Below are positions 15,795 to 25,711 of a stretch of DNA of 38,945 bases, piece after piece. Origin of the DNA: Formivibrio sp. (GTDB lineage: Bacteria > Pseudomonadota > Gammaproteobacteria > Burkholderiales > Chitinibacteraceae); NCBI GenBank assembly GCA_031291275.1, contig JARLJJ010000229.1:1-38945 (forward strand), in the 5' to 3' direction. Under the pieces are notes generated by a model. It worked only from the letters and a program-made list of their open reading frames with translations. It was not told the origin of the DNA and ran no database searches. The translations under genes and the position numbers were made by a program. Each line of letters starts with the position of its first letter. Within the stretch, counting starts at the first letter, position 1.

Positions 15795-17192
15795 ATGAAG
15801 ATCGTTGGCGTCATTGCTGGTTCTTTCTTGCTGTTGCCGGAATTTGCCCGTGCTGCTGGGTTTCATGAGGGGCCTCCGGGCCTGCTTTGGGGTGTTCCCT
15901 TTTTGGGAATGCTGCTTTCTATCGCCATTTTACCGGCTGTTCTGCCGCATTTTTGGCACGTACACTTTGGCAAAGTCGCTACCTTCTGGGGGGCAGCATT
16001 GTTGTTGCCCTTGCTTGTGGCGACCGGATTGAATAATGCCGGGCAAATCGTCGTGCATGCTTTGCTGGTGGAATACTTGCCGTTCATTTTGCTGCTGTTC
16101 GCGTTATATACAGTGAGCGGCGGGATTCTGGTGTCTGGTCATTTGCATGGCTCTCCGAGGCTGAATACAGGGATTCTGGCGCTGGGTACTTTGCTGGCTT
16201 CACTGATGGGGACTACTGGCGCGGCCATGCTATTGATTCGTCCATTGCTTCGCGCAAATGAAAATCGCAGGCATCGGGCGCATATCGTGGTTTTCTTTAT
16301 TTTTCTGGTGGCCAATGTGGGGGGTGGGTTAACCCCGATGGGTGATCCCCCGTTGTTCCTGGGTTTTCTGGAGGGGATCGATTTCTTTTGGACCGTACGG
16401 GCGATGAGCCCCGCCGTTCTCGTGGCTGCTTTTTATTTGCTTGGCCTGTTTTTCCTGGTGGATGCCTGGTTTTATCGGCGTGAAGGTAAGGGTGATGAGC
16501 CTCCAGTAAAAGATGACCCTTTACGTTTACATGGAGGCTGGAATTTTTTACTGATTGTGGCCGTCGTCGGCGCGGTGTTGCTCTCCGGTATGTGGAAGTC
16601 AGGTGTGGAATTCAATGTCTGGGGTACGCAGGTCGCGTTGCAAAATGCTGTCCGGGATGTGCTGCTGTTGCTTATCGGGTTGGTTTCGCTCTGGCTGACG
16701 CCGGCAATGGTTCGCTCGGGGAACGAGTTCAACTGGTTTCCGATGCAGGAAGTTGCCAAACTCTTTGTCACCATATTTATTACGATCACGCCGGTTATTG
16801 CAATGCTTAAGGCTGGCCCGAACGGGCCATTGGCAGGGCTGGTTTCTCTGGTTAGCGGACCTGATGGTGCCCCTATTCATTCCATGTATTTCTGGATGAC
16901 TGGGGTGTTGTCCAGTTTTTTGGACAATGCGCCTACTTACCTCGTGTTCTTTAATCTCAGTTCTGGCGACCCGGTTCAACTGATGGGGCCGTTGTCACGG
17001 ACACTGTTAGCTATTTCGATGGGGGCGGTATTCATGGGTGCCAATACCTATATTGGCAATGCCCCCAATTTCATGGTGAAAGCGATGGCCGAGCATCGGA
17101 ATGTAGAGATGCCTGGTTTTTTCGGTTTTATGTTGTGGTCGAGCGTAGTGTTGTTGCCACTTTTTGGTCTGATGACACTGCTGTTTTTTTGA
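15795..17192 (+). CDS. NhaD/CitMHS-type sodium:proton antiporter-like membrane protein
   Basis: A 465-residue polytopic inner-membrane protein of the ion transporter superfamily (NhaD-like / CitMHS_2). About 11-12 hydrophobic segments follow a cleavable-looking N-terminus (MKIVGVIAGSFLLLPEFARA). Family blocks: ALYTVSGGILVSG, GTTGAAMLLIRPLLRAN, NVGGGLTPMGDPPLFLGFL and SSFLDNAPTYLVFFN, the last two being the paired re-entrant signature regions. Likely role is Na+/H+ exchange or organic acid transport; substrate is not certain. The open frame begins at 15774, but the ATG at 15795 has AGGGAG seven bases upstream and gives the signal-like start. Confidence 0.85.
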   Translation: MKIVGVIAGSFLLLPEFARAAGFHEGPPGLLWGVPFLGMLLSIAILPAVLPHFWHVHFGKVATFWGAALLLPLLVATGLNNAGQIVVHALLVEYLPFILLLFALYTVSGGILVSGHLHGSPRLNTGILALGTLLASLMGTTGAAMLLIRPLLRANENRRHRAHIVVFFIFLVANVGGGLTPMGDPPLFLGFLEGIDFFWTVRAMSPAVLVAAFYLLGLFFLVDAWFYRREGKGDEPPVKDDPLRLHGGWNFLLIVAVVGAVLLSGMWKSGVEFNVWGTQVALQNAVRDVLLLLIGLVSLWLTPAMVRSGNEFNWFPMQEVAKLFVTIFITITPVIAMLKAGPNGPLAGLVSLVSGPDGAPIHSMYFWMTGVLSSFLDNAPTYLVFFNLSSGDPVQLMGPLSRTLLAISMGAVFMGANTYIGNAPNFMVKAMAEHRNVEMPGFFGFMLWSSVVLLPLFGLMTLLFF

Positions 17193-17225
17193 TCCGTCTG
17201 TAATGCATGGCTGGAAGGGCGAATT

Positions 17226-18044
17226 TTGAGCGATTTTGCTTTACTACTTTCTTTGCAGGAAGTCACGCAACGCGTTGCGCGGGAAGAAATCATGCCGCGT
17301 TTCCTGCATGTGACCGCTGAAATCAAGCCGGACGGCGGGTTGTTGACAGCGGCCGATATCGCGGCGCAGCAGGCTTTGATGCAATTTTTGCCCGAGTTAG
17401 CCCCCTTTCCTGTGCTGGGGGAGGAGATGACGGACGACGATCAACATCGGTTATGGGAGGAAAATCAAGACGGGTTGTGGGTGGTCGATCCGATTGATGG
17501 TACAACCAACTTTGCCCACGGGTTACCCTGCTTTGCTATTTCCATTGCGCTGATGCGAGCGGGCCGTCCTGTGGTCGGAATCATCTATGCCCCGCTGCTG
17601 GGGGACTGTTTTACTGCGATATCCGGGCAAGGCGCTTGGCACAATGGTGAGGTGTTGTGTGCCAAGGAAGCGCGGCCATTGGCTCAGGCCATGGCGGCTA
17701 TCAGCATGAAACGCTTGCCGGCGGACTTGGCGGCTCAAGTGACCAGTCATCGCCCGTTTTATGCGCAGCGCAGCTTTGGCGCATCCACGCTGGATTGGTG
17801 CTGGTTGGCGGCTGGGCGTATGGATTTGATGCTGCATGGCGCACAGAAGCTCTGGGATTTTGCCGCTGGTGCATTGATCTTGCAGGAGGCTGGCGGTTGT
17901 GTGGCTACGCTGGAAACAGATGATTTCTGGTCGGCCACGCCTTGGCAGCGTTCGGTTTTGGCGGCACGTACCCCGGCGCTGTTTGCCCAGTGGCGCGAGT
18001 GGGTGCATGCGCACCGTCTATCGGTGATTAACGCGGCTCGCTGA
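17226..18044 (+). CDS. Inositol monophosphatase family protein
   Basis: A 272-residue cytoplasmic Mg2+-dependent phosphatase of the IMPase/FBPase/CysQ superfamily. Metal-site motifs: GEEMTDDD (about 65-72), WVVDPIDGTTNF (D88 and D91) and, near the end, LWDFAAGALILQEAGG. The substrate could be inositol phosphate, a histidinol-phosphate-type sugar phosphate or another phosphomonoester and cannot be fixed from sequence. The start is TTG with GGAAGGG upstream; no ATG fits the N-terminal helix, and a start at the internal ATG would remove it. It begins 33 bases after the antiporter and may be cotranscribed with it. Confidence 0.9.
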   Translation: MSDFALLLSLQEVTQRVAREEIMPRFLHVTAEIKPDGGLLTAADIAAQQALMQFLPELAPFPVLGEEMTDDDQHRLWEENQDGLWVVDPIDGTTNFAHGLPCFAISIALMRAGRPVVGIIYAPLLGDCFTAISGQGAWHNGEVLCAKEARPLAQAMAAISMKRLPADLAAQVTSHRPFYAQRSFGASTLDWCWLAAGRMDLMLHGAQKLWDFAAGALILQEAGGCVATLETDDFWSATPWQRSVLAARTPALFAQWREWVHAHRLSVINAAR

Positions 18045-18076
18045 CAAATAGGTGCTGGTTTCTGTGCGAATTGCTG

Positions 18077-18107
18077 CTCATACTTAAAGTAGCACTTTAA
18101 GTATGAG
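18077..18107. repeat. Perfect 31-base AT-rich palindrome
   Basis: Two 14-base arms, CTCATACTTAAAGT (18077-18090) and ACTTTAAGTATGAG (18094-18107), around AGC. There is no T-run directly after it, so it is not a standard terminator. It lies 33 bases after the phosphatase stop. Confidence 0.8.
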
Positions 18108-18188
18108 TGCTTCCCCGTTATTTATTTACATGTTTTTACACCTTACTAATTCCGCGTAAGTGATTGTATAAAAAAGAGAAAAAGACTT

Positions 18189-18217
18189 TGTCGGCGCTTG
18201 TGCCGGCATTTTTTTTT
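18189..18217 (+). terminator. Terminator upstream of the division cluster
   Basis: A 7-bp stem TGTCGGC/TGCCGGCA-type pairing (18189-18195 with 18202-18208, one T-G pair), six-base loop, then nine T. It shields the mraZ promoter from upstream transcription. The proposed -35 of mraZ lies inside the hairpin. Confidence 0.85.
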
Positions 18218-18226
18218 AGCTATAGT
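18198..18226 (+). promoter_or_regulatory. Putative mraZ promoter
   Basis: TTGTGC (18198-18203) and TATAGT (18221-18226) are separated by 17 bases. The -10 overlaps the first GTGGG box, so MraZ binding would directly compete with RNA polymerase. Confidence 0.55.
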
Positions 18227-18259
18227 GGGGCGGAGTGGGAAAAAGTGGGGTTTTGTGGG
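18225..18259 (+). promoter_or_regulatory. MraZ operator: four GTGGG boxes at 10-bp period
   Basis: GTGGG at 18225-18229, 18235-18239, 18245-18249 and 18255-18259, each separated by exactly five bases. This is the known arrangement of MraZ binding sites, which are direct TGGG-containing repeats with 5-nt spacers upstream of mraZ. Four boxes fit one face of the DNA for an oligomeric MraZ ring. Confidence 0.9.
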
Positions 18260-18285
18260 GATTTCTGCAAAGTAACGGGGTAAAA

Positions 18286-18723
18286 ATGTTTAGCGGTGTT
18301 TCAACTCTTAATCTGGATAGCAAGGGGCGTTTGGCCATACCGGCCAAGCATCGCGAGCTGCTGTCCGGGATGAGCGATAACCGCATCATGATTACCCTGA
18401 ATCCCGAAGGGTGCCTGCTGGTGTATCCAAAATCAGAATGGCAACCGATCTACGAACAACTGCGCAAGTTGTCCGGCCCCCAGGCAGCGGTTGCCCGCGT
18501 CATTATTGGTTTTGCCGAAGAACTGGAGCTCGATTCCGCCGGCCGGGTACTCGTGCCATCCAGATTGCGTGAACGTGCGCAGCTTGACAAAGAAGTAGCG
18601 CTGGTTGGTATGGGCAACAAATTTGAATTGTGGGATGACGGCAAGTGGAATGCGAAGGTTGATGCTGTCATGGCCATCGATCCTGCCCTCCTGGCCGATC
18701 AGATGCAGGGCATTGTACTGTGA
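18286..18723 (+). CDS. mraZ: Transcriptional regulator MraZ
   Basis: A 145-residue protein with two SpoVT-AbrB-like repeats: [18 protein letters not shown] (about 6-23) and [18 protein letters not shown] (about 80-97). It represses its own operon in E. coli by binding GTGGG repeats, four of which lie just upstream. A GTG at 18235 opens the frame earlier but lies within the operator; the ATG at 18286 starts the canonical MFxGVxxLNLD N-terminus. The stop overlaps rsmH by 4 bp. Confidence 0.96.
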   Translation: MFSGVSTLNLDSKGRLAIPAKHRELLSGMSDNRIMITLNPEGCLLVYPKSEWQPIYEQLRKLSGPQAAVARVIIGFAEELELDSAGRVLVPSRLRERAQLDKEVALVGMGNKFELWDDGKWNAKVDAVMAIDPALLADQMQGIVL

Positions 18724-19652
18724 CGTTTGTGCATAGAACCGTGCTGTTGCAAGAGGCTGTCGACGCGCTCGCGGTAAAAGCCGACGGTGTCTATGTCGAC
18801 TGCACTTTCGGCCGTGGTGGCCATTCTCGACTCATTCTTTCGCAATTGGGCCCGCAAGGACGCCTGATTGCCTTCGACAAGGATCCGCAAGCCATTGCTG
18901 AGGCCGAGCGGATTTCTGATCCTCGTTTCGAAATCGTTCACTCCGGATTTGTCACCTTGCGCGAAGCATTGACTGCGCGTGGAGTGGCTCAAGTGGACGG
19001 AATTTTGATGGATTTGGGGGTGTCGTCCCCTCAGTTGGACGACGGGAGTCGCGGTTTCAGTTTTCGTTTCGATGCTCCGCTCGATATGCGCATGGATACC
19101 ACGCGTGGACCGACGGCGGCGGAATGGTTGAACGCGGCAGATGAAAAAGAAATAACCGAGGTGGTGAAAGACTATGGGGAAGAGCGGTTTGCTAAACAGG
19201 TTGCAGCAGCGATTGTTGCGCATCGGGAGCGAGAACCGATTGTCAGCACAGGACAGCTTGCCAAGGTCGTGGCAACGGCTGTCCGCACCCGCGAGCCGGG
19301 CCAGGACCCGGCGACGCGCACCTTCCAGGCTATACGGATTTACCTCAATCGCGAGCTTGAGGAACTTTCGCTAACCCTGCCCCAAGCGCTGGCTTGCCTG
19401 GCGCCGGGAGGACGGTTGGCCGTGATTGCCTTCCATTCTCTGGAAGATCGGATCGTGAAACGTTTTGTCCAGGATGCTGCTGCGCGTGATCGTTTACCGT
19501 CCCGGTTGCCGGTGCGCGATGCCGATATCGGCGAAGCGCCGCTGAAAATACTGGGCAAGCCGATCCGTGCCGGTGCGGATGAACTGAAAGCCAATCCGCG
19601 CGCGCGCAGTGCAATCCTGCGAGTTTCGCAAAGAACGGGGGCGGCGCTGTGA
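18720..19652 (+). CDS. rsmH: 16S rRNA (cytosine1402-N4)-methyltransferase
   Basis: A 310-residue SAM-dependent enzyme (formerly MraW) methylating C1402 of 16S rRNA. The N-terminal [13 protein letters not shown], the SAM motif [11 protein letters not shown] (about 27-37), the block [23 protein letters not shown], and [15 protein letters not shown] near the C-terminus are all typical. GTG start in the GTGA overlap with mraZ; the stop overlaps ftsL by 4 bp, so the three are translationally coupled. Confidence 0.96.
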   Translation: MTFVHRTVLLQEAVDALAVKADGVYVDCTFGRGGHSRLILSQLGPQGRLIAFDKDPQAIAEAERISDPRFEIVHSGFVTLREALTARGVAQVDGILMDLGVSSPQLDDGSRGFSFRFDAPLDMRMDTTRGPTAAEWLNAADEKEITEVVKDYGEERFAKQVAAAIVAHREREPIVSTGQLAKVVATAVRTREPGQDPATRTFQAIRIYLNRELEELSLTLPQALACLAPGGRLAVIAFHSLEDRIVKRFVQDAAARDRLPSRLPVRDADIGEAPLKILGKPIRAGADELKANPRARSAILRVSQRTGAAL

Positions 19653-19951
19653 CTCGGCTCAACCTTTTTTTGCTGCTGGTTCTGATCGGTTGTGCCTTGT
19701 CGGTAGTGACCAGCCAGCACAAGGCACGCAAGTTTTTTATTGAGTTGCAAAAGGCGGATCAAGAAACCAAACGTCTCGATGTCGAGTGGGGTCAGTTGCA
19801 GCTGGAACAAAGCACTTGGGCGATGCATTCGCGGATTGAGGCAGAGGCGACGCGTCGTTTGGGAATGCAAACGCCGGTAGGTAACCGCGTACTGGTTATC
19901 CTGCCGCAAGGGCAAGCCGTCGCCAAGCCGGATACCAGGGAGGCGAATTAA
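19649..19951 (+). CDS. ftsL: Cell division protein FtsL
   Basis: A 100-residue bitopic inner-membrane protein: one membrane segment (about 5-22), then a periplasmic coiled coil ([26 protein letters not shown]) and a LGMQTP motif near the end. It works in the FtsQLB complex that activates septal synthesis by FtsW/FtsI. Identified by size, layout and position between rsmH and ftsI. GTG start overlaps the rsmH stop; its TAA shares one base with the ftsI ATG. Confidence 0.92.
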   Translation: MTRLNLFLLLVLIGCALSVVTSQHKARKFFIELQKADQETKRLDVEWGQLQLEQSTWAMHSRIEAEATRRLGMQTPVGNRVLVILPQGQAVAKPDTREAN

Positions 19952-21801
19952 TGCCCCCGGCCATCCGTAGTCGTGTCGAGGCGCGGCGTCCACGCTTTGA
20001 TCCTCCACCGCGTCTCCAGCGCTGGCGTGCCTGGTTTACGCTGGCGGGTTTGCTGGTGTTGTTTGTGATTCTGCTCGGACGAGCAGTTTGGCTGCAGGGG
20101 TTCAACGAGGTCTTTCTACAAGAGCAGGGCGATGCCCGCTATGCCCGTAGTCTGAAGCTGGAAGCCAATCGTGGAATGATCACTGACCGCAATGGTGAAC
20201 CATTGGCGATTTCGACCCCTGTGCAGTCAATCTGGGCTAGCCCGCGCTCCATCAAGCTGCTGCCGCCGGGACAGGTTAGGCCGGAAGATTGGGAGCCGGA
20301 AAATGACAAGGATCCAATGCCGGTTTCTCAGGCAGAAGTGATCAAGTTGGCCAAGGCATTGGGTTTGCCCCCTGCTGAGCTGGCCCAGAAATTAGGGGAA
20401 TCACGCAAAAACGCTAAAGGTGAAGAGCATAAGGTGGACTTTGTCTGGCTGCGGCGGCACCTGTCGCCGGCCGAAGCCAAGACGGTGCTGGAATTGAATA
20501 TGCCCGGGGTTTACGCGCAGACCGAGTATCGGCGTTATTACCCTGCAGGTGAAGTTACGGCACATATCGTTGGTTTTACCGACATCGACGGCAAGGGGCA
20601 GGAAGGCTTTGAGCTGACGCGCGAAGCCATGCTGGCTGGCAAGCCGGGAAGTCGCAATGTGATTCGCGATCGGCGCGGTTATATCGTCGAGGATATTTCG
20701 ACTGTTGTCCCTCCTCGTGATGGTGCCCGGTTGGAACTGTCGATTGACCGTCGCATTCAGTATCTGGCCTATCGCGAACTGACGAATGCAGTGGAAGCTA
20801 ACCATGCGGTGGGCGGCGGCATCGTGGTGTTGGATGCGCGTACCGGTGAAGTGCTGGCGCTGGCTAACGCGCCGTCATATAACCCGAACAGCCGCGTAAG
20901 AGTTGATCCAGAACGAAAGCGTAACCGTGCTTTGACGGATGTCTACGAGCCAGGTTCGACCATGAAACCGTTCACGGTGGCGGCGGCGCTGGAGGCGGGT
21001 ACGGTCAAGCCCACGACGGTGTTCTCCACCGATGGGGGACATATGAATATCGGTCCGAACACGATTCACGATGCGGAAGTTTTAGGTTCGCTGACGGTGG
21101 AACAGATCATTCAGCGCTCTTCCAATATTGGTGCGGCCAAAATTGCTTTTACGATGGACCGGGAATACCACTGGAATTTCCTGCATGAAGTCGGATTTGG
21201 CGAAGTGCCTCATACCGGTTTCCCCGGGGAAGTGGCGGGTCGTTTGCGTCCTTGGAAAAACTGGGTGCCGATCGATCAAGCCACGATGGCGTTTGGCCAT
21301 GGTATTTCAGTGAGTTTGATGCAGATGGCGCGGGCGTACCAGATTTTTGCCTCCGACGGCGAGATTCGTCCGGTGACTTTTACTCGGCAGGTGGCACCGT
21401 TGCCGGGCAAGAAAATCATTAGCACTCAAACGGCACTGGCCGTACGCAAGATGCTGGAAATGGTGACCCAGCCTGGCGGAACTGCACCCAAGGCGCAAGT
21501 CGTTGGGTATCGCGTGGCAGGGAAAACCGGTACGGCTCAAAAGCTGGAGAACGGCGTATATGTCAGAAAATTTGTGGCCTCGTTTATCGGGTTTGCACCG
21601 GCCTCTGATCCCCGTTTGATTATCGCTGTGATGATCGATGATCCTTCTGCGGGTGGCCATTTTGGTGGCGGTGTGGCTGCGCCAATATTTAGTAATGTGA
21701 TGGCCGGTAGTCTGCGCATGCTGGGTGTGCCGCCCGATGCTCCGACGGGTAATACGATTGGCCCTGGCACGGATGCGCCTCAAGTCAAGGAAGAAACATG
21801 A
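19951..21801 (+). CDS. ftsI: Septal peptidoglycan transpeptidase FtsI (PBP3)
   Basis: A 616-residue class B penicillin-binding protein crosslinking septal peptidoglycan. One N-terminal membrane anchor (about 30-50), the pedestal domain with RGMITDRNGEPLAIS, then the transpeptidase domain with the three active-site motifs: S336-T-M-K339, S390-S-N392 and K525-T-G527. No residues are missing. It has a longer Pro-rich C-terminus (GVPPDAPTGNTIGPGTDAPQ) of modest length. The stop overlaps murE by 4 bp. Confidence 0.96.
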   Translation: MPPAIRSRVEARRPRFDPPPRLQRWRAWFTLAGLLVLFVILLGRAVWLQGFNEVFLQEQGDARYARSLKLEANRGMITDRNGEPLAISTPVQSIWASPRSIKLLPPGQVRPEDWEPENDKDPMPVSQAEVIKLAKALGLPPAELAQKLGESRKNAKGEEHKVDFVWLRRHLSPAEAKTVLELNMPGVYAQTEYRRYYPAGEVTAHIVGFTDIDGKGQEGFELTREAMLAGKPGSRNVIRDRRGYIVEDISTVVPPRDGARLELSIDRRIQYLAYRELTNAVEANHAVGGGIVVLDARTGEVLALANAPSYNPNSRVRVDPERKRNRALTDVYEPGSTMKPFTVAAALEAGTVKPTTVFSTDGGHMNIGPNTIHDAEVLGSLTVEQIIQRSSNIGAAKIAFTMDREYHWNFLHEVGFGEVPHTGFPGEVAGRLRPWKNWVPIDQATMAFGHGISVSLMQMARAYQIFASDGEIRPVTFTRQVAPLPGKKIISTQTALAVRKMLEMVTQPGGTAPKAQVVGYRVAGKTGTAQKLENGVYVRKFVASFIGFAPASDPRLIIAVMIDDPSAGGHFGGGVAAPIFSNVMAGSLRMLGVPPDAPTGNTIGPGTDAPQVKEET

Positions 21802-23279
21802 AGCCTGTCAGCTGGAAACTGCCGCAAATCGATTGGACAGCAATTGATGCTATTGCGGCAGGACGCCGTTTGATTGCAGACAGTCGCAAGATCCAGCCGG
21901 GGGATGTGTTTTTGGCCTTTCAGGGCGAGTACTCGGACGGACGTAAATATATTCGCGAAGCGATCGAGTCCGGAGCCGCTGCAGTGATTTGGGAAGCAGA
22001 AGGGTTTCGTTGGGAAGAGTCTTGGCCTGTCCCCAACGTGGCGGTGCCTCAGTTACGTGCTCAGGCCGGGATCGTGGCTGCGCACCTGTTTGCTCATCCT
22101 TCGCAAGCGGTCTGGGTTGTCGGCGTCACGGGCACGAATGGCAAAACCTCAATTTCGCATTGGCTCGCCCAGGCATTTACGATTTTGGGTGGCAAAGGTG
22201 GCGTACTTGGTACCGTGGGTAATGGATTTCCTGGCGAGTTGGAGCCTTCAACGCACACCACGCTTGACCCTGTGGTATTGCAAGGCTGGTTTGCCCGGCT
22301 GCGTGATGCCGGTGCCAGCCATGTTGCCCTGGAAGTGTCATCGCATGGTTTGGATCAGGCACGTGCGCATGGCGTGGCCATTGATTGCGCCGTGTTTACC
22401 AACCTGACGCGTGATCATCTGGATTACCACGAAACGATGGAAGCTTATGGTGCTGCCAAAGCCCGTCTGTTCGAGTGGGAAGGATTGAAGCATGCGGTGA
22501 TCAATGTGGACGACGAGTATGGCCGGGAGTTGCTGAAACACGCCAAGGCTGAAAAAAATTGGTCGTTTGGTCTTTACCAAGGCGATATCCACGCAATTAG
22601 GCTGGATGCTTCGCTTGAGGGTTTGCGGCTTGAGGTTGAAACCCCGCAAGGACAAGGAACAATTGTTTCGCCTATGGTCGGCCGCTTCAATGCCAGCAAT
22701 TTGCTGGCTTGCCTGGGTGTGTTGCTGGCGTCAGGCGTGCCGCTGGATGCCGCCACGCAGGCCTTGTCTCAGGTACAGCCGGCGGCTGGACGGATGCAGC
22801 GCTTGGGTGGTGGAACTCAACCGCTCGTCGTCGTTGATTATGCCCATACGCCGGATGCGCTGGAAAAAGCGTTATTGGCATTGCGCGAGTGCATGTCAGG
22901 CAAAGGGCGGCTGTATTGCGTATTCGGTTGCGGTGGCAATCGCGATCGTGGCAAACGGGCATTGATGGGCGAAATTGCCTGCCATTTGGCCGACAGCGTG
23001 GTCATTACCAGTGACAACCCGCGCAATGAAGTTCCGCAGGCCATTATTCAAGACATTGTGTCCGGCGTTGCAGGTGTGCCGGGTACGGGGCGTGCCCATT
23101 ATGCCGTTGAATCGGACCGGGCACAGGCGATTGCCGATGCCGTAGAAATGGCCCGCGCTGGCGATGTGGTCCTGATCGCAGGCAAAGGGCATGAAAATTA
23201 TCAGGAAATTAACGGTGTGCGCCACAGTTTCGACGATGTCGAAGTGGCGCGCGCAGTGCTGGCAAGGAAAAAGGAATGA
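21798..23279 (+). CDS. murE: UDP-MurNAc-tripeptide ligase (meso-DAP adding)
   Basis: A 493-residue ATP-dependent cytoplasmic Mur ligase adding meso-diaminopimelate to UDP-MurNAc-L-Ala-D-Glu. ATP loop VTGTNGKTSISHWLAQ (about 111-126), central ALEVSSHGLDQ, and the C-terminal DNPR motif (SDNPRNE) that reads the meso-DAP substrate. Glycine loop FGCGGNRDRGKR precedes it. ATGA overlap with ftsI and with murF. Confidence 0.96.
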   Translation: MKPVSWKLPQIDWTAIDAIAAGRRLIADSRKIQPGDVFLAFQGEYSDGRKYIREAIESGAAAVIWEAEGFRWEESWPVPNVAVPQLRAQAGIVAAHLFAHPSQAVWVVGVTGTNGKTSISHWLAQAFTILGGKGGVLGTVGNGFPGELEPSTHTTLDPVVLQGWFARLRDAGASHVALEVSSHGLDQARAHGVAIDCAVFTNLTRDHLDYHETMEAYGAAKARLFEWEGLKHAVINVDDEYGRELLKHAKAEKNWSFGLYQGDIHAIRLDASLEGLRLEVETPQGQGTIVSPMVGRFNASNLLACLGVLLASGVPLDAATQALSQVQPAAGRMQRLGGGTQPLVVVDYAHTPDALEKALLALRECMSGKGRLYCVFGCGGNRDRGKRALMGEIACHLADSVVITSDNPRNEVPQAIIQDIVSGVAGVPGTGRAHYAVESDRAQAIADAVEMARAGDVVLIAGKGHENYQEINGVRHSFDDVEVARAVLARKKE

Positions 23280-24628
23280 TGTTGACTCTGCGCGATGCCG
23301 CGCTGGCCATGAGCGGCGAACTTGCCGCTACGGGCGAACATGCTTTTAATCGGGTGACTACGGATAGCCGTGATGTACGGCCCGGAGACTTGTTTTTTGC
23401 GCTCAAGGGCGAGCGCTTTGACGGGCATGATTTTGTGACCCAAGTGCTTGAACAGGGCGCTGTCGCTGCGGTTACCTGTGTTCCCGGCCCTGGCGCGCGC
23501 ATTGTGGTGGGCGATACTTTGGCTGCCTTGGGGGCTCTGGCTGCTGCATGGCGAGGGCGTTTCCCGGCCACACCCCTGGTCGCGATTACGGGCAGTAATG
23601 GCAAGACCACCGTCAAGGAAATGACGGCAGCTATTTTGGCCCAATATGTTGGTGCCGAGCATGTGCATGCGACTGCCGGAAACTTGAACAACCACATTGG
23701 CTTGCCGCTGACCTTGCTTGGCATGCGCGCCGGTTGTCGCTTTGTGGTCGCTGAAATGGGAATGAATCATTTTGGCGAGATATCGCATCTGACGCATCTT
23801 GCCCATCCTGATGTGGCCGTGATTACCAATGCCGGCAACGCGCATCTGGAAATGCTCGGGTCGATAGAAGGCGTGGCACGGGCCAAGGGCGAGATTTTCG
23901 AAGGCTTGCAGCCTTGGGGGTCTGCGGTGATCAATGCAGACGATGCTCAAGCTGAACTCTGGACAAAATTAGCTGCAGGGTATCGGCAGCAAACTTTTGG
24001 CTTGCGCGCGGCCGAGATTTCAGCGCATTCGATTATCAGCAATACAGACGGTTCACGTTTCGTTCTGCAAACCCCGAGTGGCGATGCGTTGGTAAAGATC
24101 CATGTGCCTGGTTTGCATAATGTTCGCAACGCTTTGGCTGCGGCAGCGGCCACGTTCGAATTGCAGGTGCCACTCGATGTGATTGCTCAGGGCTTGGAGA
24201 GCTATCAGGGAGTGAAAGGCCGATTGGAAGTGAAGGCGGCACACAACGGGGCGGTGTTGATTGACGACACCTATAACGCGAACCCGGATTCCATGCGCGC
24301 CGCAATTGATGTCCTGGCCGAACGAGGTGGAAAAACCGTTCTGGTATTGGGTGATATGGGCGAAGTCGGCAGCGATGCACCACAGCGCCACGCCGAAGTC
24401 GGGGCGTATGCCAAAGAAAAAGAGATCGCTGTTTTCTACACCTTGGGTGAACAGATGGTGCATGCAACACAAGCAGGTGGTGGCAGACATTTCGCCAGCC
24501 TGGATGAATTGGTGTATGCCCTGCGCGAAGTGGTAACGCCGGATGCGGTGGTGTTGGTGAAGGGGTCGCGTTTCATGAAGATGGAACGCGTAGTCAAAGC
24601 ACTGCAGGAGGGCGTGTCATGCTGCTGA
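23276..24628 (+). CDS. murF: UDP-MurNAc-tripeptide:D-alanyl-D-alanine ligase
   Basis: A 450-residue Mur ligase adding D-Ala-D-Ala. N-terminal [26 protein letters not shown] loop [13 protein letters not shown] (about 103-115), [24 protein letters not shown] and VLGDMGEVG are the expected MurF blocks. The start ATGATG overlaps the murE stop by 4 bp, and the 3' end overlaps mraY by 10 bp. Confidence 0.96.
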   Translation: MMLTLRDAALAMSGELAATGEHAFNRVTTDSRDVRPGDLFFALKGERFDGHDFVTQVLEQGAVAAVTCVPGPGARIVVGDTLAALGALAAAWRGRFPATPLVAITGSNGKTTVKEMTAAILAQYVGAEHVHATAGNLNNHIGLPLTLLGMRAGCRFVVAEMGMNHFGEISHLTHLAHPDVAVITNAGNAHLEMLGSIEGVARAKGEIFEGLQPWGSAVINADDAQAELWTKLAAGYRQQTFGLRAAEISAHSIISNTDGSRFVLQTPSGDALVKIHVPGLHNVRNALAAAAATFELQVPLDVIAQGLESYQGVKGRLEVKAAHNGAVLIDDTYNANPDSMRAAIDVLAERGGKTVLVLGDMGEVGSDAPQRHAEVGAYAKEKEIAVFYTLGEQMVHATQAGGGRHFASLDELVYALREVVTPDAVVLVKGSRFMKMERVVKALQEGVSCC

Positions 24629-25707
24629 TGTTGACCCAATGGCTGGGTACCTCGGTCCGTGCTTTCAACGTATTCAACTACCTTTCCTTGCGCGCCGTGC
24701 TGGCGACGATGACTGCGTTGGCTATTTCCTGGGCCATGGGACCTTGGGTGATTCGCCGGTTGACCGAGATGAAAGTCGGACAAATGGTGAGAACCGACGG
24801 TCCGCAAACCCACTTGGTCAAGACCGGTACGCCAACCATGGGGGGAACCTTGATTCTGCTTGCCATCGGCTTGACCACCTTGTTGTGGGGCGATCTGCAC
24901 AACAAGTTTGTCTGGCTGGTGCTGGTGGTGACGCTTGCGACGGGCGTCGTGGGCTTTGTCGATGATTACAAGAAGGTCGCGTTAAAAAATCCGAAAGGTC
25001 TTTCTGCCAAGGCCAAGATGTTTTGGCAATCGCTGATTGCGATTGGTGCCGGATTGTTTCTGGTCAGCGGTGGCGGCAGCCTGCCTGAGCATGCCGGTTT
25101 CATTATTCCGTTCTTCAAACAAATTCTCTATCCGTTCGGTCCAATCGGCTTTTGCATCCTGACCTATCTGGTGATCGTGGGAACCAGTAATGCCGTCAAT
25201 CTGACCGATGGACTGGATGGATTGGCTATCATGCCGACTGTCCTGATTGCCAGTGCATTTTGCATTTTTGCCTATGTGGCCGGCCATGCCGTGTTTTCTC
25301 GTTATCTCGGCATTCCTTATGTGCCTGGCGCAGGCGAATTGGTGGTGTTCTGCGCGGCGATGGCTGGCGCGGGGCTGGGGTTCCTTTGGTTCAATGCCTA
25401 TCCGGCTGAAGTCTTTATGGGCGATGTCGGCGCACTGGCCTTGGGCGCTGGCCTTGGCATCGTCGCTGTGATCGTGCGTCAGGAAATTGTGCTGTTCATC
25501 ATGGGTGGTGTGTTTGTCGTGGAAGCGCTGTCGGTGATGATTCAAGTGGCCAGTTTCAAACTGACTGGCAAGCGGGTGTTTCGCATGGCGCCACTCCATC
25601 ACCATTACGAATTGAAGGGCTGGAAAGAAACGCAGGTGGTGGTCCGTTTCTGGATTATCACCATGCTTCTTGTTTTAGCTGGTTTAGCCACATTGAAGTT
25701 GCGATAA
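24619..25707 (+). CDS. mraY: Phospho-MurNAc-pentapeptide transferase (lipid I synthase)
   Basis: A 362-residue inner-membrane enzyme with about 10 membrane segments; it transfers phospho-MurNAc-pentapeptide to undecaprenyl phosphate. Catalytic and signature motifs: [34 protein letters not shown] and [14 protein letters not shown]. The start at 24619 (MLLMLTQWL) gives the usual MLL-type N-terminus; an ATG at 24628 over the murF stop is the alternative. Confidence 0.96.
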   Translation: MLLMLTQWLGTSVRAFNVFNYLSLRAVLATMTALAISWAMGPWVIRRLTEMKVGQMVRTDGPQTHLVKTGTPTMGGTLILLAIGLTTLLWGDLHNKFVWLVLVVTLATGVVGFVDDYKKVALKNPKGLSAKAKMFWQSLIAIGAGLFLVSGGGSLPEHAGFIIPFFKQILYPFGPIGFCILTYLVIVGTSNAVNLTDGLDGLAIMPTVLIASAFCIFAYVAGHAVFSRYLGIPYVPGAGELVVFCAAMAGAGLGFLWFNAYPAEVFMGDVGALALGAGLGIVAVIVRQEIVLFIMGGVFVVEALSVMIQVASFKLTGKRVFRMAPLHHHYELKGWKETQVVVRFWIITMLLVLAGLATLKLR

Positions 25708-25711
25708 GAAA

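Noticed and set aside
23201-23950. Minus-strand frame of 249 codons across the murE/murF junction
   Set aside because: Antisense to two certain Mur ligases; shadow.
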